Under the pieces are notes generated by a model that saw only the letters and a list, made by a program, of their open reading frames with translations, was not told where the DNA came from and made no database searches. From JALCOL01 sp022649665 (GTDB lineage: Bacteria; Bacillota; Bacilli; Lactobacillales; Enterococcaceae), in NCBI GenBank assembly GCA_030372335.1, contig JAUDCW010000008.1: 64,000 nucleotides of DNA. One strand, 5' to 3'. Below are positions 51,565 to 60,840 of this stretch, piece by piece (position 1 is the first letter of the stretch; every line of letters begins with the position of its first letter). Made by a program: the position numbers and the translations under genes.

Positions 51565-52906
51565 TTTTTTCCTCCTTGATTTGCTTCACTTCAGCGTACG
51601 CCGTCCCATCGGCAAAGTGCATTTCAACAGTCTCTTGCAGCGCGAGATCCTGGACGGTCCGCACGATTTTTTCGTTTTTAGTGACATAGGCAAAGCCGCG
51701 AGTCATTGTTTTGAGCGGGCTCATCAGATCCAGCGCTTGGATGCGGGAGTCGACTGCATTCGTTTTCGCATTGAGCAAAAGCCGCACTTCTTGGAACAGC
51801 TGGCCTTTTAACAACGCATTTTTTTGCTGAAAGCGGCTGACCTGAAGCGTCGGATCGAATTGCCGAAAACGCTCTAAGTTGTGCTGGACGCGTTTTTCTT
51901 TTTGACTCAAAATCTGGCGGAAGCCGTGTGTCAGCTGATTTTTGGCTAAATCGACCCGCATGCTGAGCCCTTCGTACAAACGTTCCGGCTGCCGGAAAAT
52001 ATAGGCAGTCTGGATTTTTTGCAGCCGCTCCTCTTCCGTTAAGAGCCGCTTTTGCATTTGACGCACGAGGCGCGCCCGCCGATCAGCGATCTGGCTGAGT
52101 ATCTCTTGGCGAGAAGGAACCGCCAGTTCCGCCGCCGCCGTTGGAGTCGGAGCCCGCAGATCAGCAACCAAGTCAGCGATCGTCGTATCGGTCTCGTGGC
52201 CGACCGAAGAGATCACCGGAGTTTTTGCAGCAAAAATCGCTCGTGCGACTCGTTCTTCATTGAACGGCCACAAATCTTCGATCGAACCGCCCCCGCGGGC
52301 AATAATCATCACATCAGCGTCACCGGCTGCTTCGACTTGCTTGATATTTTTGACGATATTGTCTGCGGCCTGATTTCCTTGGACCAAGGTCGGATAAAGA
52401 TCGAGTTCGACTAACGGATAGCGCCGGTCGAGCGTCGTGATGATGTCGCGGATCACTGCCCCGCTCGGACTCGTTAAAACAGCGATTTTTTTAGGAAACA
52501 GCGGGATCGGTTTTTTCGGGGCGGCAAAGAGCCCTTCTTTCGCCAATTTTTCCTGCAACTCTTTCAGTGCTTGATAAAGTGCACCGACGCCGTCGAGTTC
52601 CATATGTTCGACATAGATCTGATAGGCGCCGCTCGCTTCATAAAGCGAGATCCGGCCGACGACTAAAACTTTTAAGCCTTCCTTCGGTGCAAAGCGGACT
52701 TTTTGAAACGCGCTTTTGAACATCACGGCATTGATCTTCGCATGATCGTCTTTCAGCGAAAAGTATTGATGTCCGTTCGGCCGCAAGCGAAAGTTTGAGA
52801 TCTCGCCCACCAGATAGACACGTTCCAGATACGGATCACGCTCGAATTTTGCTTTCAAATATTTTGTAAGTGTCGTTACGGATAAATAGTCTGCGGAATT
52901 TTGCAT
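51539..52906 (-). CDS. xseA: Exonuclease VII large subunit
   Basis: This 455-residue protein has an N-terminal OB fold (residues 8-105), a catalytic domain with ITTLDRRYP and ARGGGSIEDLWPFNEE, GHETDTTIADLVADLRAPTP, then a long C-terminal coiled coil that binds XseB. Two bases after the folD stop. Confidence 0.96.
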   Translation of the reverse strand: MQNSADYLSVTTLTKYLKAKFERDPYLERVYLVGEISNFRLRPNGHQYFSLKDDHAKINAVMFKSAFQKVRFAPKEGLKVLVVGRISLYEASGAYQIYVEHMELDGVGALYQALKELQEKLAKEGLFAAPKKPIPLFPKKIAVLTSPSGAVIRDIITTLDRRYPLVELDLYPTLVQGNQAADNIVKNIKQVEAAGDADVMIIARGGGSIEDLWPFNEERVARAIFAAKTPVISSVGHETDTTIADLVADLRAPTPTAAAELAVPSRQEILSQIADRRARLVRQMQKRLLTEEERLQKIQTAYIFRQPERLYEGLSMRVDLAKNQLTHGFRQILSQKEKRVQHNLERFRQFDPTLQVSRFQQKNALLKGQLFQEVRLLLNAKTNAVDSRIQALDLMSPLKTMTRGFAYVTKNEKIVRTVQDLALQETVEMHFADGTAYAEVKQIKEEKNDESESIL

Positions 52907-52908
52907 AT

Positions 52909-53757
52909 TTACCCTCTTTTCGCTTTGGCGCCTGCGATCGTTTGGTAGAGAAGCATCGTGATCGTCATCGGTCCGACACCGCCGGGAACCGGGGTGATCC
53001 AGCCGGCGATTTCACTGGCTTCCGAAAACAAGACATCGCCTGCGAGCTTGCCGTCTGCTTTGCGGTTCATTCCCACATCGATGACGACCGCTCCCGGTTT
53101 GATATATTCGCCGGTTATGTAGTTTGCTTTGCCGATCGCTGCCACTAAAATGTCGGCTTGCCGGGTGATTTCTTTCAGCTCTTGCGTTTTCGAATGTGCC
53201 ATCGTGACCGTCGCGTCTGCTTGCAGCAGCAGCTGCGCCATTGGTTTGCCGACGATATTGCTGCGGCCGACGACGACCGCACGTTTTCCGGCTGGCGAGA
53301 TGCCGTAGTGCTCCAGCATCTTCATGATCCCAAACGGTGTACACGGGATCCTTGTCGCGTCCCCGATCAAAAGTCTGCCCAGATTATAGGGATGGAAACC
53401 GTCGACATCTTTGGCTGGATCGATTTTTTCCGTCACTTTTTGCGGATCGATGTGTTTGGGCAGCGGAAGCTGGACTAAAATGCCGTCGATTTTGTCATCT
53501 TGATTATAGCGGTCGATCAACGCCAAAAGCGCTTCCTCGGTAATGTCAGCCGGCTCGCGGTCCACCAGCGAGTAGATCCCGACTTTCTTAGCGGCACGCT
53601 CTTTATTGCGGACATAGATCTGGCTCGCCGGATCTTCTCCGACTAAAATAACGACCAGTCCGGGCGTGATCACCTGGTCTTTCAGCCTATCAACCGTTTC
53701 CTTCATTTGGAGCTGCATCGTTTCGGATAATTTTTTTCCATTCATCAATTGCACCAC
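52909..53757 (-). CDS. folD: Methylenetetrahydrofolate dehydrogenase/cyclohydrolase FolD
   Basis: This 282-residue bifunctional folate enzyme has YVRNKERAAKKVGI with the catalytic Lys, QLPLPKHID, and VVVGRSNIVGKPMAQLL for NADP binding, ending in PVPGGVGPMTITMLL. There is no ATG at the family start point. I choose GTG 53757, behind AAGGAG, giving MVQLMNGKKL; the next GTG or ATG 53745 are alternatives. Follows the nusB terminator. Confidence 0.94.
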   Translation of the reverse strand: MVQLMNGKKLSETMQLQMKETVDRLKDQVITPGLVVILVGEDPASQIYVRNKERAAKKVGIYSLVDREPADITEEALLALIDRYNQDDKIDGILVQLPLPKHIDPQKVTEKIDPAKDVDGFHPYNLGRLLIGDATRIPCTPFGIMKMLEHYGISPAGKRAVVVGRSNIVGKPMAQLLLQADATVTMAHSKTQELKEITRQADILVAAIGKANYITGEYIKPGAVVIDVGMNRKADGKLAGDVLFSEASEIAGWITPVPGGVGPMTITMLLYQTIAGAKAKRG

Positions 53758-53820
53758 GCTGAACACATCTCCTTGCATTTTTTTCATTTTATCACAGATC
53801 CGGATCTTTTTTTCGTCAAT

Positions 53821-53863
53821 CAAAAAAACAGATTGAACAGTCTAGCCTCAGACTATTCAATCT
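53821..53863 (-). terminator. Terminator after nusB
   Basis: Minus strand GATTGAATAGTCT/AGACTGTTCAATC around GAGGCT, then TGTTTTTTT. Confidence 0.9.
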
Positions 53864-53887
53864 TTCGTCAAACGCGGCAGTTCGTTT

Positions 53888-54337
53888 TTATTTTTTCGCT
53901 AAAGAAGCCATGTAGCTGGACAAAAGGCCGTTGATAAAGCGTCTCGAAGAATCATCACTGTATTTTTTTGCCAATTCGAGCGCTTCATTCAAGGCGACTT
54001 TGTTCGGTACTTCGTCCACGAAATTCATTTCAAAAATCGCGAGCTGCATGATCAAGTGATCGGTCTTGTTCAAACGCTTCAACGTCCAGCTGCTTTTCAA
54101 AAACGGCTGGATCGCCTGATCCAGAAATTCGCGATGCTCAACGACTCCGGTAACCAGCGTGTCAAGATAAGCCGGCACAAAATCATCGCCTTCTTCAGAA
54201 AGCCAGTTGGCGTGCTCCAAGTTGATCACTGTTTCGAGTGCATCTTTTTTCGAGATCTCTTGATCAAAATCAAGCGGAAACAACGTTTGAAAGGCCATTT
54301 CGCGGATCTCGCTGCGCGCTATTTTCTGCTTACTCAT
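53888..54337 (-). CDS. nusB: Transcription antitermination factor NusB
   Basis: This 149-residue all-helical protein matches NusB in size and start (IARSEIREMAFQTLFPLDF) and has the C-terminal FINGLLSSY region. It joins NusE on boxA RNA of rRNA operons. Starts eight bases inside the asp23 gene (ATGAGTAA), implying coupling. Confidence 0.95.
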   Translation of the reverse strand: MSKQKIARSEIREMAFQTLFPLDFDQEISKKDALETVINLEHANWLSEEGDDFVPAYLDTLVTGVVEHREFLDQAIQPFLKSSWTLKRLNKTDHLIMQLAIFEMNFVDEVPNKVALNEALELAKKYSDDSSRRFINGLLSSYMASLAKK

Positions 54338-54761
54338 TTTCAGCCTCGATCTTCATCAGTTCATCGATATCCGGAACTTCAGTCTTTTCCGGGATCACAT
54401 CGATCACGTGGACGTTGATCTCAGCCAAGCGGATATCGGTCATATAAAGTACTTGTTCCCGGACTTTGTCTTGGATCTCCAACGCTACTTTCGGTACGGA
54501 AACGCCGTATTTCATATAGCAGTAGATGTCGACTTTCAGCCCGTCTTCGTCATTTGTCAGCGTGATCCCTTTTGAGAGCGTTCCTTTTTTGCGGCCGAGC
54601 CATTCGGAAACGTTCTCCGAAAAAGAACCTTGCATTTGATATACGCCGACCACTTCAGAAGCAGCGATCCCGGCAATGATCTCGATCACTTCCGGTGCGA
54701 TCACGATCTCGCCAAGAGACGTTGTCGCCTTTTCAATCACTAAATTTTTATCGTCTGCCAT
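54330..54761 (-). CDS. Asp23/Gls24 family protein (YqhY)
   Basis: This 143-residue Asp23-family envelope stress protein has the typical GEIVIAPEVIEIIAGIAASEVVGV start and VNVHVIDVIPE near the end. Position between efp and nusB equals Bacillus yqhY, thought to link stress and fatty-acid metabolism. AGGAGG lies upstream of the ATG. Specific role unknown. Confidence 0.92.
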   Translation of the reverse strand: MADDKNLVIEKATTSLGEIVIAPEVIEIIAGIAASEVVGVYQMQGSFSENVSEWLGRKKGTLSKGITLTNDEDGLKVDIYCYMKYGVSVPKVALEIQDKVREQVLYMTDIRLAEINVHVIDVIPEKTEVPDIDELMKIEAENE

Positions 54762-54775
54762 TTGCTGTTCCTCCT

Positions 54776-55333
54776 TTATGCCCGTGATACATAGGAGCCG
54801 TCCGCGGTGTTGATCACTAATTTGTCTCCTTCATTGACAAAAAACGGTACATTGACGACCAGCCCGGTTTCCATCGTTGCCGGTTTTGTCCCGCCTGAAG
54901 AAGTATCGCCGCGGATCCCGGGTTCGGTTTCCTTCACAGTCAAAGTGACTGTATTCGGTAGTTCGATCCCCAAGATCTCCGAGCCGTACATGATGATATT
55001 GACTTCGGAGTTCTCCAAAATATATTTCAATTCATTTTCGATCTTTTCGCCGGGGATCTCGATTTGTTCGTATGTTTCCATATCCATAAATACGTAATTC
55101 CCGCCGTTTTCATACAAATATTGCATTTTGCGGTTGTCGATCTGCGCCTTTTGGACTTTTTCACCCGCACGGAATGTTTTCTCCTGAACAGCGCCGGTCC
55201 GCAGGTTTTTTAATTTCGAACGGACGAATGCCGCCCCTTTTCCTGGTTTTACGTGTTGAAAATCAACGACCCGCCAAAGCCCGCCGTCTACTTCGATCGT
55301 TAAACCTGTTTTAAAATCGTTTACTGAAATCAT
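54776..55333 (-). CDS. efp: Translation elongation factor P
   Basis: This 185-residue three-barrel protein relieves stalling at polyproline. Tip loop HVKPGKGAAF carries Lys32, the position modified in Bacillus EF-P. The C-terminal domain ends GDKLVINTADGSYVSRA. ATG 55333 has GGAGG at nine bases; the longer reading frame upstream is not needed. Confidence 0.97.
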   Translation of the reverse strand: MISVNDFKTGLTIEVDGGLWRVVDFQHVKPGKGAAFVRSKLKNLRTGAVQEKTFRAGEKVQKAQIDNRKMQYLYENGGNYVFMDMETYEQIEIPGEKIENELKYILENSEVNIIMYGSEILGIELPNTVTLTVKETEPGIRGDTSSGGTKPATMETGLVVNVPFFVNEGDKLVINTADGSYVSRA

Positions 55334-55428
55334 GAATTTCCTCCTTGTGGAAAAGCCGCGCGCATCAGCCGGCAGCTTTGGTTGAAGTAATGATGATTCG
55401 TGATCGCTCTTTTTTGAAAACACTCTCT

Positions 55429-55437
55429 AGTTTAGCA
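55429..55437 (-). promoter_or_regulatory. Extended -10 promoter of the efp operon
   Basis: TGC-TAAACT on the minus strand about 95 nt before efp; no good -35. Confidence 0.5.
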
Positions 55438-55456
55438 TGGAAGCCGGCTTTCGGCT

Positions 55457-55488
55457 AGCAAAAAAATAAGCGGGCAACTCGCCTTACA
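55457..55488 (-). terminator. Weak terminator after the Xaa-Pro peptidase
   Basis: Minus strand TAAGGCG, AGTTGCC loop, CGCTTA followed by TTTTTTT; short bulged stem overlapping the stop codon. Confidence 0.55.
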
Positions 55489-56548
55489 ATACGATCAAAT
55501 CACGCGGCGATTTAGTCAGGACGCGGTTTCCTTCCGGCGTCAAAAGAAGATCGTCTTCGATGCGGACGCCGCCGATCCCCGGCAGATAGATCCCGGGCTC
55601 GTCAGTGATCACATTGCCGACTTCATAAATTTCTTCTGAGCGCGGCGAAACGACCGGCCCTTCGTGGATCTCAAGCCCGATCCCGTGGCCTGTTCCGTGG
55701 CCGAAGTAATCACCGTAGCCTTGTTCAGTGATATAGTCGCGCGCAATGCTGTCGAGCTCATCGCTGCGCATTCCCGGGCGCGCGATCTCGCGGACGCGGC
55801 GGTTTGCTTCATAAACGATGTTGTAGATCTCGTGCAGCTGATCCGGCACTTCGCCGATCGCAAAGGTCCGTGTCATGTCGCTGACATATCCTTGATAATA
55901 GCAGCCGAAGTCAAGCGTGATCAGATCGCCTTCTTCGATCACTTTTTCACTTGCGACGCCGTGCGGCAGCGCGCTGCGCTTGCCGCTGGCTAAGATCGTA
56001 TCAAAAGACGTCCCAGTCGCGCCGAGCGAACGCATAAAGAAATCAAGCTGATTGGCAACTTCGATCTCGGTCAAGCCAGGCTGGATCGTTTCCAGCACAT
56101 GCATAAAGCCCTTGTCAGCGATCTCGACAGCTTTTTCGATCAATTCGATCTCGGACTGGTCTTTGACTTGACGCAAGCCTTCGACCAGGCCGGAAGTCGG
56201 TACCAATTCGCTGGCAATCTTCGCTTCCAGTTCTGCATATTGCGCGAACGTGATATCGTTTTCTTCGATCGCAAGCGTTTTCCAGTGATATTTGTCGCAT
56301 AATTTTGCGGCTTCATCGAAGATCGGTCCGCGATTTTGAACGATCTCAAAATCCGGCACTTGTTTTTTCGCTTGTTCAGTATAGCGCGAATCAGTGATGA
56401 AAAAAGCTTGGTCTTTTGCGATCACAGCGATCGCAGTCGTTCCGGTAAAACGCGTCAAGTAGCGAAGATTGTAGTGATTGGTGACTAAGTAAGCATCCAA
56501 TTCTTCTTTTTCGAGCAAATGACGCAAACGGTCCATTCTGTTTTTCAT
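55484..56548 (-). CDS. Xaa-Pro peptidase (M24 family, PepQ/PepP-like)
   Basis: This 354-residue pita-bread-fold metallopeptidase has a creatinase-like N-terminal domain (residues 1-130), then metal ligands in TLDFGCYYQGYVSDMTRT (two Asp), GHGTGHGIGLEIHEGP (His), TDEPGIYLPG (Glu) and GVRIEDDLL (Glu). The pairing with efp is conserved in Firmicutes. It cleaves X-Pro bonds; aminopeptidase versus dipeptidase cannot be decided here. Confidence 0.93.
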   Translation of the reverse strand: MKNRMDRLRHLLEKEELDAYLVTNHYNLRYLTRFTGTTAIAVIAKDQAFFITDSRYTEQAKKQVPDFEIVQNRGPIFDEAAKLCDKYHWKTLAIEENDITFAQYAELEAKIASELVPTSGLVEGLRQVKDQSEIELIEKAVEIADKGFMHVLETIQPGLTEIEVANQLDFFMRSLGATGTSFDTILASGKRSALPHGVASEKVIEEGDLITLDFGCYYQGYVSDMTRTFAIGEVPDQLHEIYNIVYEANRRVREIARPGMRSDELDSIARDYITEQGYGDYFGHGTGHGIGLEIHEGPVVSPRSEEIYEVGNVITDEPGIYLPGIGGVRIEDDLLLTPEGNRVLTKSPRDLIVL

Positions 56549-56615
56549 ATATAGCGATTCCTCCAGTCATTTTATTCGAATACGATTATACACGAGGCAG
56601 GCGGTGAATACACAA

Positions 56616-56650
56616 AAAAAGAACCGAAAAGAACGCTCTTTCCGATCCTT
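56616..56650 (-). terminator. Terminator after the usp gene
   Basis: Minus strand CGGAAAGA, GCGT, TCTTTTCG then TTCTTTTTTTG. Confidence 0.75.
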
Positions 56651-56658
56651 CTCTTCTT

Positions 56659-57111
56659 TTATCTTACCACTAATACGTTGCAATCGGCATGATTCACGAC
56701 ATAGGTCGTCGTCGACCCGATCAATAAGCGCTCCATCGAGCCTTTCCCGGTAGCCCCCATAATAATCATGTCGACCGGAAGTCCGGTTTTTTTAGCGAAA
56801 TGAACGATCACTTGCCGCGGATCGCCCTCAGTCACGAATTCTTTGATTGGCGGGATCCCGGTCAGATCAACTTGCTTTTCCATTTCGGCAAATCGGTTTT
56901 TGGCTTCCTTATTCATTTTTTCACTAACTTTTTTCCACACTTCGTCGTCCGCCGGAGCGTAATAAAATAATGTCGAAGGTTCTTGGACTGCCGTCATCAA
57001 ATAAATCTGCGCATTATTCCGCTTCGCCGTTTCGACTGCTTCCTCAAACGCCTGCATCGCCTGTTTCGAATCGTCGACAGGCACTAAGATGTGCTGATAA
57101 GATTTTTGCAT
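56659..57111 (-). CDS. Universal stress protein (UspA family)
   Basis: This 150-residue UspA-fold protein has an ATP-binding motif variant, GATGKGSMERLLIGSTTTYVV (G-x2-G-x9-G), so it is of the nucleotide-binding class. N-terminal beta strand HILVPVDDSKQAMQAF. Role in stress is general. It lies 70 bases behind the P-type ATPase but has its own promoter. Confidence 0.93.
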   Translation of the reverse strand: MQKSYQHILVPVDDSKQAMQAFEEAVETAKRNNAQIYLMTAVQEPSTLFYYAPADDEVWKKVSEKMNKEAKNRFAEMEKQVDLTGIPPIKEFVTEGDPRQVIVHFAKKTGLPVDMIIMGATGKGSMERLLIGSTTTYVVNHADCNVLVVR

Positions 57112-57132
57112 GAAACCGCCTCCTTTTTCCCA

Positions 57133-57161
57133 AGTATAACACTGAGAAAAAGAAGGCGCAA
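57133..57161 (-). promoter_or_regulatory. Promoter of the usp gene
   Basis: TTGCGC, 17 nt spacer, TATACT with a TGT extension on the minus strand, about 20 nt before the start codon. Confidence 0.65.
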
Positions 57162-57181
57162 AGTTTTATACCTTAAGTGAT

Positions 57182-59941
57182 TTAAAAGAATTTTCGGACG
57201 ATCGCTTTTCTGGCTTCTTCGATCAAAATGATCGGGATCGGGATGCAGAACAAAAACTTCCAGCTGTCCCATTGGATCGTCGTCGTTCCGAAAGCATCTT
57301 GCAAAATCGGGATATACATCAAGCTGGCTAGCAGTGCGACTTCAAAGAGCACCGCAAAAATGACGCGCCGGTTGCTGAAGATCCCGATCTTGAATACCGA
57401 CTGCCGATCCGTCCGGCAGTTGAAGACCGCACCGATCTGCGCGAAAATGATCGCGGCAAGCGTCATCGTGGTCGCCATTACATAGACATCGCCTGAAGAA
57501 GCCAGTGCGACATTCGGCCAGCCGTTCAGATAATTGACGAAGAAATAGGCGCCGATCGAAACGATGGAAGCCATCATGCCGTACCAGCCGAACGCTTTCC
57601 AGATCAGGCGTTTCGTCAACAGATGCTCGCCGCGCTTTCGCGGCGGACGATGCATCGTGCCGGCTTCGGTTTTTTCTGTTGCTAAACTCAGCGCCGGCAG
57701 CATATCGGTCCCCAAGTCGATCGACAAGATCTGCATTACCGTCAACGGCAGCGGGATCGCGCCTCTTGAGAACAAAAACAAGATCGACGGAACTGCTTCC
57801 GGCATGTTGCTGTTCAAAATGTAAAGCAGGAATTTGCGGATATTCGCGTAGACCGTCCGCCCTTCTTCGATCGCACGCACGATCGAAGCAAAGTTGTCAT
57901 CAGTCAAGATCATATCAGCCGCAGCCTTCGCAACATCGGTGCCGGCGATCCCCATCGCGACGCCGATATCAGCTTTTTTGAGTGCCGGTGCGTCATTCAC
58001 ACCGTCGCCGGTCGATGCCACGATCTCGCCCAAGTCCTGCAGTTTGGAGACGATCCGGTATTTCTGTTCCGGCGCGACACGCGCAAAAATGACTTCGTAT
58101 TTCAAATTTTCCTCGAGCTCGTCATCGGTCATCGCACTCAGTTGGTCGCCGGTGATGATCCGGACATCGTCGCCTTTGACGACACCGATCTTGCGCGCCG
58201 TACTTTCTGCCGTCAGACCGTAGTCGCCGGTCACCATCACGATCCGGATACTGGCCGTGTGGCATTCCTGGATCGCTTCGACGACATTGTCGCGCGGTGG
58301 ATCCTGACTAGCACTGATCCCGACAAAGCAAAGATCTTTCTCCGTCGCATCGATGCTGTATTCTTTTTCGCTTCCTGCAAGCGGCCGATAAGCAAATGCC
58401 AGCATCCGCAAACCGTCGCGCGCGTAGTTGTCATTTTGATGAAGAATCTTTTGCCGCATCTCCTCAGAAAGCGGCAGCTGTTTGCCGCCTTTTTCATACG
58501 TCGTGCAGCAGCTCAAGACTTCATTGATCCCGCCTTTGGTGAACGCCACGCGGCCGGTATCCGCCTGATGGACAGTCGTCATCCGCTTCCGGTTGGAGTC
58601 GAACGGCAGCTCTTTGAGCCGCGGGTATTTCTTCGCTTCTTCTTCATAAGAAAAGCCTGCTTTCATCGCCAGAATCAAAATACTTCCTTCATCCGGGTTG
58701 CCTTGCAGTTCATAGCCATGATCGTCATGTTTGATCACGGAATCGTTATCGAGCGTGCCGATCCGCAGTAGACGCGCGAGCTCCGCTTCGCTTTTTAAAT
58801 CGATCGGCTGCTCCTGTTTCGTTACTTTGCCGTTTGGCAGGTAGCCCGTCCCCGAGACTTGGTACTCACCGTCCGGCAGCCAGACTTTTTCGATCGTCAT
58901 TTCGTTTTTCGTCAATGTTCCAGTTTTATCTGAACAGATGACAGTCGTCTCGCCGAGTGTTTCCACACTGTTCAAGTGTTTGACCAAGGCATTTCGCTTC
59001 GCCATATTTTGAACGGCCAAAGCAAGCGAAAGCGTGACTGTCGGCAAAAGACCCTCGGGAATAAAAGCAACGATCATCCCTAAAGCGAAAATAAATGATT
59101 TTTGCCACGGATAATGCACGAAAAAGACCGCTGCAATGAAAAAGACGACGCCGATCAAAATCGCGATCCGCGACAATTGGCGTGTCAAGACGTCCAATTC
59201 TTTTTCCAGCGGACTTTTATCTTCGCTGACATTGCTCGTCAAAGCTGCGATCCGGCCGAATTCTGTCTTCATGCCAGTCGTCAAGACTAAAAATGTTGCC
59301 GTACCGCTGACGACCGAAGTTCCTTCATATACTAAATTCTTTTCTGAAAAGCGCCCCGATTTCTTGATCTGCGCGGCCGTCATGATCCCGGCTTCTTTAT
59401 TATCGGTTGCCGATTCACCTGTCAAAGAAGACTGGTTGATTTGCAAACTGTCAGACGTCAAGAGCCGGCCGTCTGCCGGAATATTGTTCCCGCCCTTGAT
59501 CTGCACGATGTCTCCCGGAACGACCTCTTCGGAAACGATCACTTTCGCTTTGCCGTCGCGGATCACTTGGATCTTGTCGGGCAGCATTTTCTGCAATGCA
59601 GCAGTCGCGCGCTCCGCTTGATACTGCTGCCAGAAACTAAAAATACCGTTGATCACATTGACCAGCCAGATCGCGATCCCAAGTTCCATCATTCCCGCAA
59701 AAAAAGCGATGAACCCAGCGACCCAGAGCAAGAGCGCCATCAAACTAGTAAAATTTTTCAAAAATTTCTTGATCGTTGATTCTTGTTTCTCTGCTTCGAT
59801 CGCATTTTTGCCGTACTGCGACAAGCGCTTTTCAGCTTCTGATTGCGAAAGACCCGTCGCCGCAGTTTGAAATTGCTTCAGCAGCTCTTCGTCAGGAATT
59901 GTCGCGTAGTTTGAAAATGACTTCTTTGAACGTTCCTCCAT
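57182..59941 (-). CDS. P-type cation ATPase, Na,K-ATPase-like (P2C signatures)
   Basis: This 919-residue P2-type ATPase has an actuator TGES, phosphorylation site CSDKTGTLT, nucleotide domain and hinge GDGVNDAPAL, with ten predicted membrane helices. Helix 4 reads IPEGLLPTVTLSLALA, helix 5 NSNMPEAVPS and helix 6 SIDLGTDMLPALSLATEK. These resemble Na,K-ATPase rather than bacterial Ca pumps (IPEGLPAV, NLVTDGLPA). Residues equivalent to the Ser/Asn/Glu/Asp/Asp of sites I and II are present. In helices 8-9 the site-III acidic residues seem absent (FAQIGAV, LFEVALL). ATG 59941 follows GAGGTG. The ion transported is not proven. Confidence 0.9.
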   Translation of the reverse strand: MEERSKKSFSNYATIPDEELLKQFQTAATGLSQSEAEKRLSQYGKNAIEAEKQESTIKKFLKNFTSLMALLLWVAGFIAFFAGMMELGIAIWLVNVINGIFSFWQQYQAERATAALQKMLPDKIQVIRDGKAKVIVSEEVVPGDIVQIKGGNNIPADGRLLTSDSLQINQSSLTGESATDNKEAGIMTAAQIKKSGRFSEKNLVYEGTSVVSGTATFLVLTTGMKTEFGRIAALTSNVSEDKSPLEKELDVLTRQLSRIAILIGVVFFIAAVFFVHYPWQKSFIFALGMIVAFIPEGLLPTVTLSLALAVQNMAKRNALVKHLNSVETLGETTVICSDKTGTLTKNEMTIEKVWLPDGEYQVSGTGYLPNGKVTKQEQPIDLKSEAELARLLRIGTLDNDSVIKHDDHGYELQGNPDEGSILILAMKAGFSYEEEAKKYPRLKELPFDSNRKRMTTVHQADTGRVAFTKGGINEVLSCCTTYEKGGKQLPLSEEMRQKILHQNDNYARDGLRMLAFAYRPLAGSEKEYSIDATEKDLCFVGISASQDPPRDNVVEAIQECHTASIRIVMVTGDYGLTAESTARKIGVVKGDDVRIITGDQLSAMTDDELEENLKYEVIFARVAPEQKYRIVSKLQDLGEIVASTGDGVNDAPALKKADIGVAMGIAGTDVAKAAADMILTDDNFASIVRAIEEGRTVYANIRKFLLYILNSNMPEAVPSILFLFSRGAIPLPLTVMQILSIDLGTDMLPALSLATEKTEAGTMHRPPRKRGEHLLTKRLIWKAFGWYGMMASIVSIGAYFFVNYLNGWPNVALASSGDVYVMATTMTLAAIIFAQIGAVFNCRTDRQSVFKIGIFSNRRVIFAVLFEVALLASLMYIPILQDAFGTTTIQWDSWKFLFCIPIPIILIEEARKAIVRKFF

Positions 59942-60031
59942 GCCATTCACCTCTTCACCATTTTCTTATGAAATACCAAAAAAAGCAAAAATAAGATGCT
60001 CATCACTGAAATAGCGGGTGAGTGTAAGAAA

Positions 60032-60712
60032 CTAATTCGCTGACTTTCCAGCCGCAATGTTTTGGAAACCGGTATTCAGATCGTTGTTTTCCGTCTGCTC
60101 GAAATGGAGTGCACCGTCCGGCATGCCTTGGTTTTGCATCGAGACTAAAACGACCGGCTGATTGTTGTGGAAGCCGAAGAAATAGACATGCTTTCCGGTA
60201 TATGGCGCCGTTGCGGCATCGGAGTATGCCGCGACGATGCTGTATTCAGCGGCGGACGTGCCGTTATCGGACCATTCAGCCGTCACGATTTGCCCGCCGA
60301 CTGCGACCGGCTGCCGCTTTGTTTCCCCCAATACGCCGTCCGGCAGCTTCAGTCCGTAAAAATCAACGCTGTTGCCCGGCTGATACGACTGATAGCTTTG
60401 CCCCATCGCAGCGCTCCAATTGGTCATGAACGTTTGCAGTTCGGTTGATTTTTGCGCGTCCCAAATGGTCGTCGGTTTTTTAGCCGCACTTTCGCTTGCA
60501 GCCGCGGCAGACGAAGAGGATGCGGAAGCGGATTCAGATGAAAGAGACGTTTCGGCTGGTTTGCGGCTGCTGGTCTTTTTATTTTTTGTGGAGGTTACGG
60601 TCGTTTTCACACTGGATTTGCTGTTTTTTTCGCTTTCATTTTTTCCATTCCCGCAGCCTGCTAAACTAAATAGACAAAGACAAATACCGAAGCCAATGAA
60701 TGCTTTTTTCAT
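60032..60712 (-). CDS. DUF4767-type lipoprotein
   Basis: This 226-residue secreted lipoprotein has signal and lipobox FSLAGC (Cys20), then a Lys/Ser/Ala-rich low-complexity linker (21-85), then a globular domain starting TIWDAQKSTELQTFMTNWSAAMGQSYQSY, the DUF4767 pattern seen in Lactobacillales lipoproteins. Function unknown. ATG 60712 was chosen because it gives a clean signal peptide. Confidence 0.87.
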   Translation of the reverse strand: MKKAFIGFGICLCLFSLAGCGNGKNESEKNSKSSVKTTVTSTKNKKTSSRKPAETSLSSESASASSSSAAAASESAAKKPTTIWDAQKSTELQTFMTNWSAAMGQSYQSYQPGNSVDFYGLKLPDGVLGETKRQPVAVGGQIVTAEWSDNGTSAAEYSIVAAYSDAATAPYTGKHVYFFGFHNNQPVVLVSMQNQGMPDGALHFEQTENNDLNTGFQNIAAGKSAN

Positions 60713-60790
60713 TTGAACCGCCCCTTGTTTGTTTGATTTGTATAATTTAAGAGTAGCAAACAAACCGAAAGATGAAAAGGATTTCGGCAA

Positions 60791-60830
60791 ATAAAAAAAG
60801 CCGAAATCCTTATCGAATAAGGATTTCAGC
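60791..60830 (-). terminator. Terminator of the rplU-prp-rpmA operon
   Basis: Minus strand GCTGAAATCCTTAT, TCG, ATAAGGATTTCGGC then TTTTTTT. The same GCCGAAATCCTT arm can also pair with AAGGATTTCGGC at 60777-60788. Confidence 0.88.
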
Positions 60831-60840
60831 TTGTAGTTGT

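Noticed and set aside
57118..57157. Hairpin seeming to hide the usp ribosome site (translation control)
   Set aside because: The same bases contain a good promoter (TTGCGC-17-TATACT); transcripts from it would start inside the hairpin and could not form it.
57182..59941. Ordinary SERCA-type Ca-ATPase
   Set aside because: Helix 4 and 6 motifs (PEGLLPT, IDLGTDMLP) differ from the SERCA pattern and match the Na,K-ATPase class.
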